A DNA stretch of 64,000 nucleotides from Cumulibacter soli (GTDB taxonomy: Bacteria; Actinomycetota; Actinomycetes; Mycobacteriales; Antricoccaceae): NCBI RefSeq assembly GCF_004382795.1, contig NZ_SMSG01000001.1, positions 1 to 64,000 of the forward strand, given 5' to 3'. Shown piece by piece: positions 17,738-27,231 of this stretch. A program made the translations under genes and the position numbers. The notes beneath the pieces were generated by a model. It was given only the letters and a program-made list of their open reading frames with translations, was not told where the DNA came from and did no database searches. Position 1 is the stretch's first letter. Each line of letters begins with the position of its first letter.

Positions 17738-18861
17738 TGGGTAGCTCCGTTCGTGGAATCGGCGAAACGCGCCACGGCAAGCTGACGCCGCGCCTCCCCT
17801 GGCGTAGTAAGAAGGAACTCGTCGGATTTCGCCTTGCGGTAGTACAGGTGCGCGTCGTATTCCCAGGTGTAGCCCAGCCCGCCGTGCAGGTGCAGGGCAT
17901 CGCGCGCAACCTGGAAGAAGGACGGGCCGACAAAGGCGCCGACCAATGCGGCGGATTCTGCTACGCGCAATCGATCCCCACCGTCGAGGGCGTCGCACGC
18001 GTGGCGCACCAGCGATACGGCCTGCTCAACCAACAGCGCCGCATCGGCGCACTGATGCTTCACCGCCTGGAACGATCCGATGGGCCGCTCGAACTGGCGA
18101 CGGTCTCGGACATAATCCAGCGTCATCTCCAGCACGCTCGTCATCGCGCCAACCTGTTCGGAGGCGAGCAGCACCGCACCGACCTGGTAAGCGCGAGCGG
18201 CGGCGTCGGTCGCGGAGGCGACATCCAGCCGGTGCGCTGGCGCGTCATCAAATCTCAGCCGCGCTATGCGCCTGGTCAGGTCGATCGTGTGCAGTGGGGT
18301 GCGAACTACCTGCGGGGTGTTCAGCGGCACGGCGAAGACCGCCGGACCGGCGTCCTCTGCGGCGATAACCAGCGCAATGTCTGCCTCGGCTCCGTGCAGG
18401 GCGTTCGGCACGTCGCCGGTGATGCGGAAGCCGTCGTCGGAGGTGCGCGCCTTCAACTGGGCGCTCGCCGCTGGGGTGAGCATCGCCGCACCCGCCGGGA
18501 CACTGGCGATTACACGCCCGCTCACCAGTTGTCGCAGTAGTTCGGCGGAGTAGTCATCAGCACCGGCCGCTGCGAGTTCAACGCCGATCACGCTGGTCGA
18601 CAGGTACGGTGTCGGCACCAACCGCCGCCCAAGTTCTTCAGCGATAACGGCCTTTTCGCGGTGAGATCCACCGCTGCCCCCGCGATCTTCGCTCACTCCC
18701 AGGCCCAGCACGCCGAGTTCATCACCCAGCGCTCGCCAGACGTCGGGATCGAACCCGGTCGGGCCGTCGAGGAACTCGCGGGAGCCCTGCTCGGTACGAT
18801 CGGTCAGGAAGTCACGCAGCGCGCTCCGCAGAGCTCGCTGGTCATCGGTCTCGGTCAGCAT
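17734..18861 (-). CDS. Acyl-CoA dehydrogenase family protein (second subunit)
   Basis: Protein of 375 residues, divergent member of the acyl-CoA dehydrogenase family. The helical C-terminal domain (FERPIGSFQAVKHQCADAALLVEQA, LHLHGGLGYTWEYDAHLYYRKAK) is recognisable, but the flavin loop is weak and the end after AKSDEFLL lacks the usual Glu-containing motif. Such partners occur in heteromeric dehydrogenases of the ChsE1-ChsE2 type encoded by adjacent fadE genes. Its start overlaps the first dehydrogenase stop (TGATG), pointing to equimolar production. Confidence 0.86.
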   Translation of the reverse strand: MLTETDDQRALRSALRDFLTDRTEQGSREFLDGPTGFDPDVWRALGDELGVLGLGVSEDRGGSGGSHREKAVIAEELGRRLVPTPYLSTSVIGVELAAAGADDYSAELLRQLVSGRVIASVPAGAAMLTPAASAQLKARTSDDGFRITGDVPNALHGAEADIALVIAAEDAGPAVFAVPLNTPQVVRTPLHTIDLTRRIARLRFDDAPAHRLDVASATDAAARAYQVGAVLLASEQVGAMTSVLEMTLDYVRDRRQFERPIGSFQAVKHQCADAALLVEQAVSLVRHACDALDGGDRLRVAESAALVGAFVGPSFFQVARDALHLHGGLGYTWEYDAHLYYRKAKSDEFLLTTPGEARRQLAVARFADSTNGATQ

Positions 18862-20012
18862 CAGGCCTCCTTCACGATCGGCTCGCGGGGTAACCCGAGG
18901 ATTCGCTCGGCGATGATGTTGCGCTGGATCTCGTTGGTACCGCCCGCGATTCCGCTCGCCGGCATGCTCAAGATGCCGTGCGAGAGCCGCTCGGCCTGGT
19001 GATCATCGGGAGCCCAAGCGACGAGGTCACCAGCGGTGATGACTCCCGCGACGTCGACGGCCTTTCGCAGCAACATCGAGGCCCCCAGTTTTGCGAAGGA
19101 TCCGCGTGCGCCGATCGGGGTGCCGGCTAAGGCCTCCTGCCGGTAGCGAGCACGAAGGAGCTCGAGTGCGCGTTCTTGCGCATAGATGTCGCCGACCGCG
19201 GCAAGCACGCCATCATCCTCAAGAGTGCCCAAAGTGCGTGCGCGCTCGGCCAAAGCGGCTGCGGTCAGCCCTTCGCTGCGTTTCTGGCGCATCTCGCTGA
19301 TCGATACGCGTTCGTGACCGAGCATGGTGACGGCCGCGGTCCATCCGCCGCCAACCTCGCCTAGCACTGCGGCGTCGGAGAACCGGACGTCGTCGAAGAA
19401 GACCTCATTGAACGGGGACAGACCGGACATGTCCTTCAGTGGCCGAACGGTGACGCCCGCCTGACGCATGTCGAGGATGAACATCGTCAAACCCTTGTGC
19501 TTCGGAGCCGTTGGATCGGTCCGCACCAGTGCCGCGCCGAAGTCGGCCACATGCGCGTAGGAGGTCCAGATCTTCTGGCCATTCACCAGCCACTCGTCGC
19601 CATCACGTACCGCTCGGGTGGTCAAGCCGGCCACGTCCGAGCCGGCACCCGGCTCGCTGAATAATTGGCACCAGATCTCCTCACCCCGTAGCAGCGGCCT
19701 GAGGTGGCGTTCCTTCTGCTCGGGTGAACCTAGATCGACGATCGTCGGCCCACACATGCCGAGTCCGATGGAGAACGGTCGCGTTGGCAGCGCGAAGGAC
19801 GCCGCCTCCTCGTTGAATGCCTGAAGGTGCGCCTGGCTCATCCCCTGGCCACCGAACTCCGCCGGCCAAGTAATTCCCGCCAGACCGGCATCGTAAAGCG
19901 CCGCCTGAAACTGTCGCGCCTGATCGAGATCTTCAGACCCCTCACCGCCACGCACCTCGTCGGGCACGTTTTCACGCAGCCACTGATTGACACGCGAACG
20001 AAACTCGTCCAC
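18861..20012 (-). CDS. Acyl-CoA dehydrogenase (first gene of igr-like operon)
   Basis: About 383 residues. Clear family motifs: FGGQGMSQAHLQAFNEEAA, QLFSEPGAGSDVAGLTT, WLVNGQKIWTSYAH and a C-terminal GGTNEIQRNIIAERILGLPREP in which the Glu of TNEIQR is the expected base. GTG 20012 is chosen because GGGAG lies five bases ahead and VDEFRSRVNQWLRENVP is where relatives begin; ATG 20045 would put the GGTC-N-GACC palindrome over the ribosome site. It heads the acyl-CoA operon that runs leftwards to the CoA-transferase. Confidence 0.88.
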   Translation of the reverse strand: MDEFRSRVNQWLRENVPDEVRGGEGSEDLDQARQFQAALYDAGLAGITWPAEFGGQGMSQAHLQAFNEEAASFALPTRPFSIGLGMCGPTIVDLGSPEQKERHLRPLLRGEEIWCQLFSEPGAGSDVAGLTTRAVRDGDEWLVNGQKIWTSYAHVADFGAALVRTDPTAPKHKGLTMFILDMRQAGVTVRPLKDMSGLSPFNEVFFDDVRFSDAAVLGEVGGGWTAAVTMLGHERVSISEMRQKRSEGLTAAALAERARTLGTLEDDGVLAAVGDIYAQERALELLRARYRQEALAGTPIGARGSFAKLGASMLLRKAVDVAGVITAGDLVAWAPDDHQAERLSHGILSMPASGIAGGTNEIQRNIIAERILGLPREPIVKEA

Positions 20013-20049
20013 CCGATCTCCCACCTTTGCAATCGCTCGACGCATATTT

Positions 20050-20058
20050 GGTCTGACC
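20050..20058. promoter_or_regulatory. GGTC-T-GACC palindrome, candidate GntR/FCD operator 3
   Basis: TTTGGTCTGACC lies about 38-46 bases upstream of the GTG start of the acyl-CoA operon. It matches the 5106-5117 string except at the central base. A repressor bound here would block the promoter of the operon. Confidence 0.6.
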
Positions 20059-20204
20059 TTTTACGCGAATCGAGTCTTACATTCGGGGCTCCGCGTGTCA
20101 ACACTGCCCCGCAGTCAGCTCCACCCCGCCACAGAAGTCGACTCCTTCGTAGAGCGTGCGCGGGCGCGAGAATGCCCCGCGTCGTCGTCCTACCGAAGAC
20201 TTGC

Positions 20205-20226
20205 GGTATACCTATAGGGGGTATAT
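20205..20226. promoter_or_regulatory. CsoR-like copper operator, first dyad
   Basis: TATACC-TATA-GGGGGTATA is an imperfect dyad of the C/G-tract, A/T-flanked kind bound by copper sensors of the CsoR family. It precedes the CopZ gene by about 53 bases. No csoR gene is in the window. Confidence 0.55.
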
Positions 20227-20243
20227 GTTTACCCCTGCACGCA

Positions 20244-20258
20244 TACCCCACCGGGGTA
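20244..20258. promoter_or_regulatory. TACCCC-ACC-GGGGTA dyad, second candidate copper operator
   Basis: Perfect 6-3-6 inverted repeat 20 bases before the CopZ start and just ahead of the GGAGAGGGAG ribosome site. It fits the CsoR-type TACCCC/GGGGTA pattern. Together with the dyad at 20205 it points to copper-induced transcription of the cluster. Confidence 0.6.
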
Positions 20259-20278
20259 CATCACGGAGAGGGAGTCCA

Positions 20279-20488
20279 ATGACGTCCAGCGAATTTCAGG
20301 TCACCGGCATGACGTGCGGACATTGTGAAATGTCCGTGCGCGAAGAAGTCAGCGAAATCGCCGGCATCGATGACATCGAGGTCAGTGCGCAGACCGGGAA
20401 GCTAGTGGTCAGCGGCGCGAACGACATCGACGACGCGAAAGTCATCGCGGCGGTCGAGGAAGCCGGCTACTCGGCAGTCCGCATCTAA
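20279..20488 (+). CDS. copZ: CopZ-like heavy-metal-associated (HMA) copper chaperone
   Basis: A 69-residue cytosolic HMA-domain protein. The metal loop GMTCGHC carries the two cysteines that bind Cu(I), in the beta-alpha-beta-beta-alpha-beta pattern ending AVEEAGYSAVRI. It would hand Cu(I) to the CopA ATPase encoded downstream. ATG 20279 follows GGAGAGGGAG; the stop overlaps the next start by one base (TAATG). The frame is open upstream but only over the operator region. Confidence 0.92.
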   Translation: MTSSEFQVTGMTCGHCEMSVREEVSEIAGIDDIEVSAQTGKLVVSGANDIDDAKVIAAVEEAGYSAVRI

Positions 20489-21402
20489 TGAACACTGCGG
20501 GGCGGCTCACGCTATTCGGTGCTGGACTGGCGGTGGCGTTCGGCGCGGCCTTCGGGATCGCTAGCGTCGCCGTCCCCGACAGCGTCGTAACCGCGTGGGC
20601 AGAGGACGGCGAGGCCGATGCACACGGCGGGGGTCACGGCGATGGCGCACACGACGCGTCTGCACCGAACGCCACAGGCCACGCGATCAACGGGGTGTCG
20701 ACAAGCGCCGAAGGCTACCTTCTGTCGGCCATCCAGGCACCTGACAGCACAGGCTCCGAAGGACAACTGAGCTTTCAGATCCGCGGCGAGGACGGGCAGC
20801 CAGTGACGCAATTCGCGACCGCACACGAGAAAGAACTGCATCTGATCGTGGTGCGCAATGACGGCGCGCTGTTCCAGCACGTACACCCGGTGATGGATTC
20901 GTCCACGGGTACCTGGTCGATCCCGTGGACATGGCAGGAGCCCGGTACGTACCGCGTGTACGCCGACTTCACTCCGGCAGCGCCGGACGCCGAAACACTC
21001 ACGCTTACCCGCACCGTCGAAGTGGCTGGCAACGTCGCACCCGTCGAAAAAGGGCCGCAACGCGTCGACGAGGTCGATGGCTACACGGTCACTGTGGCCG
21101 GGGACCTGACTGCCGATGGCAGCAGCGAACTGACGTTCACCATCGAGCAAGACGGGCAGCCAGTGACGACACTGCAGCCGTACCTGGGCGCGTTCGGGCA
21201 TTTGGTTGCGCTGCGGGAGGGCGACCTGGCGTACCTCCATGTGCACGCGCTCGGCAACGAACCGCAATCCGGCGAGAACGCCGCAGCAGAGATCGGGTTC
21301 GCCGCTCAGGCACCGTCTGCCGGACGATACTTCCTATACCTGGACTTCCAGATCGACGGCGAGGTCCACACCGCCGAATTCGTACTCGACGCCGAACTCT
21401 GA
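20488..21402 (+). CDS. Secreted copper-cluster protein with His motifs
   Basis: Protein of 304 residues with an N-terminal hydrophobic signal/anchor (LTLFGAGLAVAFGAAFGIASVAVP), then a His-rich stretch (AHGGGHGDGAHDA, about residues 48-60) and two related beta-rich modules, each with a buried HLxxLR-like strand (LHLIVVRNDGALFQHVHPV and FGHLVALREGDLAYLHVHA). The paired HVH motifs could bind copper outside the membrane. Similar proteins of unknown activity occur beside copper ATPases in actinobacteria. The one-base overlap with copZ and the 69-bp gap to copA place it in the operon. Confidence 0.8.
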   Translation: MNTAGRLTLFGAGLAVAFGAAFGIASVAVPDSVVTAWAEDGEADAHGGGHGDGAHDASAPNATGHAINGVSTSAEGYLLSAIQAPDSTGSEGQLSFQIRGEDGQPVTQFATAHEKELHLIVVRNDGALFQHVHPVMDSSTGTWSIPWTWQEPGTYRVYADFTPAAPDAETLTLTRTVEVAGNVAPVEKGPQRVDEVDGYTVTVAGDLTADGSSELTFTIEQDGQPVTTLQPYLGAFGHLVALREGDLAYLHVHALGNEPQSGENAAAEIGFAAQAPSAGRYFLYLDFQIDGEVHTAEFVLDAEL

Positions 21403-21471
21403 GCAACCGCCAAACCGGCTCATTAGTTGCCGACCCGGCCGCCACTTGAGTGCAGAGAGAAGGAACGGAAA

Positions 21472-23739
21472 ATGACCACACCAGCGCCGCTCACCGCGGA
21501 TGCCGGTATCGAACTGGAGATCGGCGGGATGACGTGTGCGTCCTGCGCGAACCGGATCGAGCGAAAGCTGAACAAACTTGACGGCGTCTCGGCAACGGTG
21601 AATTACGCAACCGAGAAGGCCAAGGTCACCGTGCCTGAAGGGTACGACCCGGCGTTGCTGGTCGCTGAGGTCGAGAAGTCCGGCTACACCGCGGCACTGC
21701 CCAGGCCGCAGACGACAACTGCGGGTGAGGCTTCGGATCCAGCCGATAAGGCCGATCCGGAACTGACCTCGTTGCGACAGCGCCTGATCGGTTCGATCGT
21801 GCTCACCGTGCCGGTGATCGCCATGGCGATGATCCCGGCACTGCAATTCACGTACTGGCAGTGGGCATCCCTCACGCTCGCGGCGCCGGTGATCGTGTGG
21901 GCGGCATGGCCGTTCCATAAGGCGGCATGGATCAACCTGCGGCATGGCGCCGCGACCATGGACACGCTCATCTCGATGGGCACCAGCGCCGCTCTGTTGT
22001 GGTCGCTGTACGCGCTGTTCTTCGGCACAGCCGGCACCCCCGGCATGACCCACCCGTTCGAATTCACGATCGCACGCTCCGATGGCGCGGGGAATATCTA
22101 TCTCGAGGCCGCCGCGGGCGTCACGATGTTCATCCTTGCCGGTCGCTACTTCGAGAAGCGGTCGAAACGCGAGGCCGGCGCGGCGCTACGCGCGCTGCTC
22201 GAACTCGGCGCGAAGGAGGTCGCGGTTCTTCGCGACGGCGTCGAGGTCAAGATACCGACGTCCGAGTTGGTGGTCGGCGACGAGTTCATCGTCCGCCCGG
22301 GAGAGAAAATCGCCACCGACGGCGTCGTGGTAAGCGGCACCTCGGCGATCGATGCCTCGATGCTCACTGGCGAGTCTGTACCGGTCGAGGTCGTTTCGGG
22401 CGACTCTGTCGCCGGTGCGACCGTGAATGCCGGCGGCCGGCTCGTCGTACGCGCGACCCGCGTCGGCTCGGACACCCAACTGGCCCAGATGGCCAAACTC
22501 GTTGAGGACGCACAGACCGGAAAGGCAGACGTCCAGCGTCTTGCCGACCGCATCTCGGGCGTGTTCGTCCCGATCGTGATCGTGATCGCCGTCGCCGCCC
22601 TCGGTGCATGGCTCGGTGCCGGTTTCGGAGCGTCCGCAGCCTTCACCGCGGCCGTCGCGGTCCTCGTCATCGCCTGCCCTTGCGCACTCGGTCTGGCCAC
22701 GCCCACTGCCCTGTTGGTCGGCACTGGCCGCGGCGCGCAGATGGGCATCTTGATCAAGGGACCCGAGGTTCTCGAGTCCACCCGCGAGGTCGACACTGTG
22801 GTCTTGGACAAGACCGGCACCGTGACCAGCGGCAAGATGACACTGGTCAGCGTCATCACTGAGGCGGGCGTCGACCGCGCCGACCTGCTGCGTTTCGCCG
22901 GAGCGCTGGAGAACGCTTCCGAGCACCCCATCGCCGCGGCCATTGCCAAGGGCGCCGCCGCCGAGGTCGGTCAACTGCCGACGGTCGAAGAGTTCTCCAA
23001 TATTGAAGGTAAAGGCGTGCAGGGCATCGTTGATGGTGTCGCCGTGCTCGTCGGCCGCGAGTCTTTGCTGGCCGGCTGGTCTCAGCGCCTCTCCAACGAT
23101 GTCGCCGCCGCCAAGGCGGACGCCGAGGCCGAGGGAAAGACCGTCGTTGCCGTCGGCTGGGACGGGCAGGCCCGCGGCGTGCTCGTCGTCGCTGACACCG
23201 TCAAAGAGACCAGCGCCGAGGCCATCGCCGGCCTGAAAGAATTGGGCCTGACCCCGGTGCTGTTGACCGGCGACAATGCGGCCGTCGCGAACCGAATCGC
23301 CGCGGAAGTGGGCATCGACGAGGTCATCGCTGAAGTCCTACCCCAGGACAAGGTCGATGTCGTCAGCCGCCTGCAAAGTGAGGGCAAGGTCGTCGCCATG
23401 GTCGGCGACGGCGTCAACGACGCCCCCGCGCTCGCCCAGGCGGACCTCGGATTGGCGATGGGTACCGGCACCGACGTCGCGATCGAGGCCAGCGACATCA
23501 CCCTGGTGCGCGGCGACCTGCGCGCGGCGGTCGACGCGATACGGCTGTCCCGCAAGACCTTGGGCACGATCAAGACCAACCTGTTCTGGGCCTTCGCCTA
23601 CAACGTCGCAGCAATCCCGATCGCGGCCTTGGGCATGCTCAACCCCATGCTTGCAGGCGCGGCGATGGCGTTCTCCAGCGTCTTCGTTGTCGGCAACAGC
23701 CTGCGCTTACGCGGCTTCCGCAGCGTGGCGGTGCGGTAA
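21472..23739 (+). CDS. copA: Cu(I)-exporting P1B-1-type ATPase
   Basis: P-type ATPase of 755 residues. It has an N-terminal HMA domain with GMTCASC, the actuator loop LTGESVPVE, the membrane metal motif CPC ([15 protein letters not shown]), the phosphorylation site DKTGT, the P1B marker SEHP, and the hinge [20 protein letters not shown]. The CPC motif with one HMA domain is the mark of Cu(I)/Ag(I) efflux. ATG 21472 is preceded by GAGAGAAGGA. It exports copper delivered by CopZ. Confidence 0.95.
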   Translation: MTTPAPLTADAGIELEIGGMTCASCANRIERKLNKLDGVSATVNYATEKAKVTVPEGYDPALLVAEVEKSGYTAALPRPQTTTAGEASDPADKADPELTSLRQRLIGSIVLTVPVIAMAMIPALQFTYWQWASLTLAAPVIVWAAWPFHKAAWINLRHGAATMDTLISMGTSAALLWSLYALFFGTAGTPGMTHPFEFTIARSDGAGNIYLEAAAGVTMFILAGRYFEKRSKREAGAALRALLELGAKEVAVLRDGVEVKIPTSELVVGDEFIVRPGEKIATDGVVVSGTSAIDASMLTGESVPVEVVSGDSVAGATVNAGGRLVVRATRVGSDTQLAQMAKLVEDAQTGKADVQRLADRISGVFVPIVIVIAVAALGAWLGAGFGASAAFTAAVAVLVIACPCALGLATPTALLVGTGRGAQMGILIKGPEVLESTREVDTVVLDKTGTVTSGKMTLVSVITEAGVDRADLLRFAGALENASEHPIAAAIAKGAAAEVGQLPTVEEFSNIEGKGVQGIVDGVAVLVGRESLLAGWSQRLSNDVAAAKADAEAEGKTVVAVGWDGQARGVLVVADTVKETSAEAIAGLKELGLTPVLLTGDNAAVANRIAAEVGIDEVIAEVLPQDKVDVVSRLQSEGKVVAMVGDGVNDAPALAQADLGLAMGTGTDVAIEASDITLVRGDLRAAVDAIRLSRKTLGTIKTNLFWAFAYNVAAIPIAALGMLNPMLAGAAMAFSSVFVVGNSLRLRGFRSVAVR

Positions 23740-23844
23740 CGGCCATCGACTATCCGGTAATACCTCGGATTCCGCTACCGTTGCGCCCTCGCTGGGGTGA
23801 ATGCGCAGCTTCGAGCAAAACCGCGCGCTGAGAGGAGAGAAGCG

Positions 23845-25992
23845 ATGCCAGACTCGCACCAGGATCACGGGCACGGATCGAGCCCACTCACCCACGGTGA
23901 GCATCACCACGAGTCAGCGCCCGCGCAGCATTCGGTGGACACACACGAAGGCCACCGCACCGGACACGCGCCGCACTCCCACCAGGCCGGCCACGACAAC
24001 CACAGCGAACATGGCGGGCACGCCGACCAGTTTCGGAAGTTGTTCTGGATCAACCTCATCATTGGGATCCCGGTCGTGGTGTTCTCCCCGATGTTCGCGA
24101 TGCTGCTGGATTACACGGTGCCGAGCTGGGCGACCTGGATCGCGCCGGTGCTCGGTACCGTGATGTACGCGTGGGGCGGCCGACCATTCCTCACCGGTGC
24201 CTGGAGCGAGGTCAAGGCCCGCAAGCCGGGGATGATGCTGTTAATCGCGCTCGCGATCACCGTCGCGTTCTTCGCGTCGTGGGCCGCCACCGTCGGCCTG
24301 GTCCACCATGAACTGGAGTTCTGGTGGGAACTGGCGCTGCTGATCGTCATCATGCTGCTGGGGCACTGGGTCGAAATGCGGTCGCTGGCGCAGACCACCT
24401 CCGCCCTCGATTCATTAGCCGCCTTGTTGCCCGATGTGGCCGAACGCGTCGACGGAGATGAAGTCGTCACTGTCGATCCCGCGGAACTCCGGGTAGGCGA
24501 CATCGTGATCGTGCGCCCCGGCGGCAGCGTTCCTGCCGACGGCACGGTGATCGACGGCCGGGCCGACATGGACGAGTCCATGATCACCGGTGAGTCCCGA
24601 ACGCTATCGCGCGGTGAAGGCGATGCCGTCACCGCCGGTACGGTCGCCACTGACTCGGGCCTACGAATAGCGATCACCGCAACTGGCGACGACACCGCGC
24701 TGGCAGGCATCAACCGGCTCGTCGCCGAGGCCCAGAACTCTTCCTCACGCGCGCAGCGCATCGCCGACCGGGCGGCGGCCTTGCTGTTCTGGTTCGCGCT
24801 GGTGGCCGCCGTGATTACCGCGATCATATGGACCGTCACCGGCGATCCGGACGCGGCCGTGGTGCGCACGATCACCGTGCTCGTCATCGCGTGTCCGCAC
24901 GCGTTGGGTCTGGCGATTCCGTTGGTGGTCTCCATCGCGACCGAACGCGCCGCCCGCGGCGGTGTGCTCATCAAGGACCGCTTGGCTCTGGAGTCGATGC
25001 GTCGGATCGACGTCGTTCTGTTCGACAAGACCGGCACCCTGACCATGGGCGAACCCGCCGTCACCGACGCCGAAGCCGTGACCGGGTACGACGTCGACAC
25101 CGTCCTGTCGCTCGCGGCCTCTGCCGAGGCTGACAGCGAGCATCCCCTCGCCAGAGCTATTTTGGCAGCGGCGGCCGAACGCGGCCTGCCACTGGAGAGG
25201 GGCACCAACTTCTCCTCCTCACCGGCCGTCGGCGTCACCGCCAGCGTTTCCGGTCACGAGATTCGGGTGGGCGGACCACGTCTGCTGGAGGAAGTCGGTC
25301 AGCTCGAAATCGCTGCCGCCGAGGCGTGGCGCCTCGAGGGCGCGATCATCCTGCACGTCGTGCGTGACGGCGTGGTGATCGGCGGGCTCAAGCTAGCGGA
25401 CGAGGTACGCCCGGAGTCGCGTGAGGCGGTGCACGCGCTGCACCGTCTCGGCATCGAGGTCGTCATGATCACAGGGGACGCCGAGGCGGTCGCGAATGAG
25501 GTCGCTAAGAAGCTTGGCATCGATCGGGTCTTCGCCGGCGTGCGGCCCGAGGACAAGTCCGCAAAGGTTACTGCGTTGCAGGCCGAGGGTAAACGGGTCG
25601 CAATGGTCGGCGACGGCGTCAACGACGCCCCCGCGTTGGCCCAAGCCGACGTCGGCGTCGCGATCGGCGCCGGCACAGATGTCGCGATTGCTTCATCCGG
25701 CGTCATCCTCGCCAGTTCCGACCCGCGCAGCGTGCTGTCCATTGTCGAACTTTCCCGGGCCACCTACCGCAAGATGAAGCAGAACCTATGGTGGGCCGCC
25801 GGGTACAACCTCATCTCAGTGCCGCTTGCGGCCGGCGTACTCGCACCGATTGGGTTCGTCCTGCCGATGTCCGTCGGCGCCATCCTGATGTCGCTATCGA
25901 CCGTTGTGGTCGCACTCAATGCCCAACTGCTGCGACGGATCGACCTCACTCCCGAATCCAGCACCCGTTCCGTCTCGGAACGGGTGGGCTAG
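23845..25992 (+). CDS. copB: CopB-like P1B-3-type ATPase (CPH motif)
   Basis: P-type ATPase of 715 residues. The first 60 residues are a His-rich metal-binding tail (many HxH pairs) instead of an HMA domain. The membrane metal motif is CPH (IACPHALGLAIPLV), typical of CopB-type transporters, with MITGESRTL, DKTGTLTMG, SEHPLARAI and [23 protein letters not shown] 23845 is used because GAGAGGAGAGAAG precedes it. It follows copA by 105 bp, so the cell has two copper exporters of different type in tandem. Confidence 0.93.
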   Translation: MPDSHQDHGHGSSPLTHGEHHHESAPAQHSVDTHEGHRTGHAPHSHQAGHDNHSEHGGHADQFRKLFWINLIIGIPVVVFSPMFAMLLDYTVPSWATWIAPVLGTVMYAWGGRPFLTGAWSEVKARKPGMMLLIALAITVAFFASWAATVGLVHHELEFWWELALLIVIMLLGHWVEMRSLAQTTSALDSLAALLPDVAERVDGDEVVTVDPAELRVGDIVIVRPGGSVPADGTVIDGRADMDESMITGESRTLSRGEGDAVTAGTVATDSGLRIAITATGDDTALAGINRLVAEAQNSSSRAQRIADRAAALLFWFALVAAVITAIIWTVTGDPDAAVVRTITVLVIACPHALGLAIPLVVSIATERAARGGVLIKDRLALESMRRIDVVLFDKTGTLTMGEPAVTDAEAVTGYDVDTVLSLAASAEADSEHPLARAILAAAAERGLPLERGTNFSSSPAVGVTASVSGHEIRVGGPRLLEEVGQLEIAAAEAWRLEGAIILHVVRDGVVIGGLKLADEVRPESREAVHALHRLGIEVVMITGDAEAVANEVAKKLGIDRVFAGVRPEDKSAKVTALQAEGKRVAMVGDGVNDAPALAQADVGVAIGAGTDVAIASSGVILASSDPRSVLSIVELSRATYRKMKQNLWWAAGYNLISVPLAAGVLAPIGFVLPMSVGAILMSLSTVVVALNAQLLRRIDLTPESSTRSVSERVG
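25962..25986 (+). terminator. Hairpin at the end of copB
   Basis: CACCCGTTCC and GGAACGGGTG form a 10-bp stem with a five-base loop inside the last codons of copB, just before its stop. The next gene is convergent. It may stop transcription, though there is no T-run. Confidence 0.45.
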
Positions 25993-26075
25993 CGCGCCGC
26001 GAGCACGTCCGCAGACAACACTCAAATGGCTACGTCAGGACGCTCGCCGCAAAGGCAACTCGCAACGGACCTCCG

Positions 26076-27218
26076 CTAGCGCGAGGACCGCCATGACCGC
26101 ACCAAGTCGATGACGCCGGCGCCCGCGTACCCGGTCTCGTCGAAGCCCCGCTGAGACAGCACGACGACGGTGGCATCGATGTCCGGGAAACTGATCCAGC
26201 GGGTACCGAGCCCGCCGTCCCAGCCGTACGAGCCGTCGGCGTACGCCGCGACGCCGAAGCCCCACCCGGCGCCGTCGAGGATGTCGAATCCGGGCCACAC
26301 CCGAGTCCGCTGCTCGTCGGTGAGGTGATTGCGCGTCATGTCCGCGACGGTCCGCGTGCTGAGGATCGGAGCACCACCGTGCAGCAGCGCCGACCCGAAC
26401 GTCAGCATGTCATCAATCGAGGACACCAGTCCGGCGCCACCGTCCTGGAACTGTGGCGGCACGCTCCACTGGCCATCGGCCGCGTCGTACACCTGCAGTT
26501 CGCCGTCGTGGCGCAGGTATGACGTCGCTAGCCGGTTTGTGTCAGTGGTGTGGAAGGCGGTGTCGCTCATACCCAGCGGATCGAGTACCCGTTCTCGGAG
26601 GACGTCGAGCAACGTGGCGCCAACGGCTCGTGCGGCCAGCACACCGAGCACTTGGAATCCGCTGTGATACAGCCATCGCTCCCCCGGCTGGGTCATCAAA
26701 GGCAATTCGCCAAGGCGCGCGATCCAGGTATCGGCATCGGGCATCGCAGCTGGGTTGGGTGGGCCGAAAGTCTCCAAGTTACGTTCTGCCGCAGCATTGA
26801 CGATCGGCCAAGGCGCGCCTCCGAAGAGCGCACCTTGTTGGCCGAAACCCCAGGTGAAGGTCAGCAGATCTCGTGTGGTGATCGCGCGTGTAGCGGGGAC
26901 CGTGTCCGTGATCGACCCGCTCGGCTCGCGCAACACCTGCCTGTCGGCGAGTTCAGGCAAGAGCCGGTCGATCGGCTCGTCGAGGGCGAGGGTGTTCTCC
27001 TCGACTAACGCGAGTACGGCCGCGGCGGTAATCGGTTTGGTCATCGACGAGATCCGAAACAACGAATCTCGGCCGACTGGGCGCCCATCGGTACCCAGCG
27101 ATCCGGCAGCGGCCACATAGCGCTCGCCGCGCATGAGCACACCGGCGGCGATTCCTGGCGCCTCGTCGCGCGCGACAGACTCGTCCACCAGCGCTTCGAT
27201 GCGAGCTTGGATTGACAT
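26076..27218 (-). CDS. Serine hydrolase of the beta-lactamase/class C (EstB-like) family
   Basis: About 380 residues. The active-site SxxK reads SMTK (S58 and K61), the YxN-like segment is LYHSGFQ, and a late Gly-rich strand (WDGGLGTRWISFPD) stands for the KTG region. No signal peptide is visible, so an intracellular esterase or amidase role is likelier than beta-lactam resistance. Start: ATG 27218 with AGAGGG upstream; a second ATG lies three bases earlier and the frame is open to 27494 without a better site. A small hairpin (27232-27250) lies ahead of the ribosome site. Confidence 0.85.
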   Translation of the reverse strand: MSIQARIEALVDESVARDEAPGIAAGVLMRGERYVAAAGSLGTDGRPVGRDSLFRISSMTKPITAAAVLALVEENTLALDEPIDRLLPELADRQVLREPSGSITDTVPATRAITTRDLLTFTWGFGQQGALFGGAPWPIVNAAAERNLETFGPPNPAAMPDADTWIARLGELPLMTQPGERWLYHSGFQVLGVLAARAVGATLLDVLRERVLDPLGMSDTAFHTTDTNRLATSYLRHDGELQVYDAADGQWSVPPQFQDGGAGLVSSIDDMLTFGSALLHGGAPILSTRTVADMTRNHLTDEQRTRVWPGFDILDGAGWGFGVAAYADGSYGWDGGLGTRWISFPDIDATVVVLSQRGFDETGYAGAGVIDLVRSWRSSR

Positions 27219-27231
27219 CATCACCCTCTCG

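Noticed and set aside
24111-25238. Minus-strand open frame of 375 codons opposite copB
   Set aside because: Thr/Ser-rich mirror of a well-defined P-type ATPase; no motifs and no start signal.
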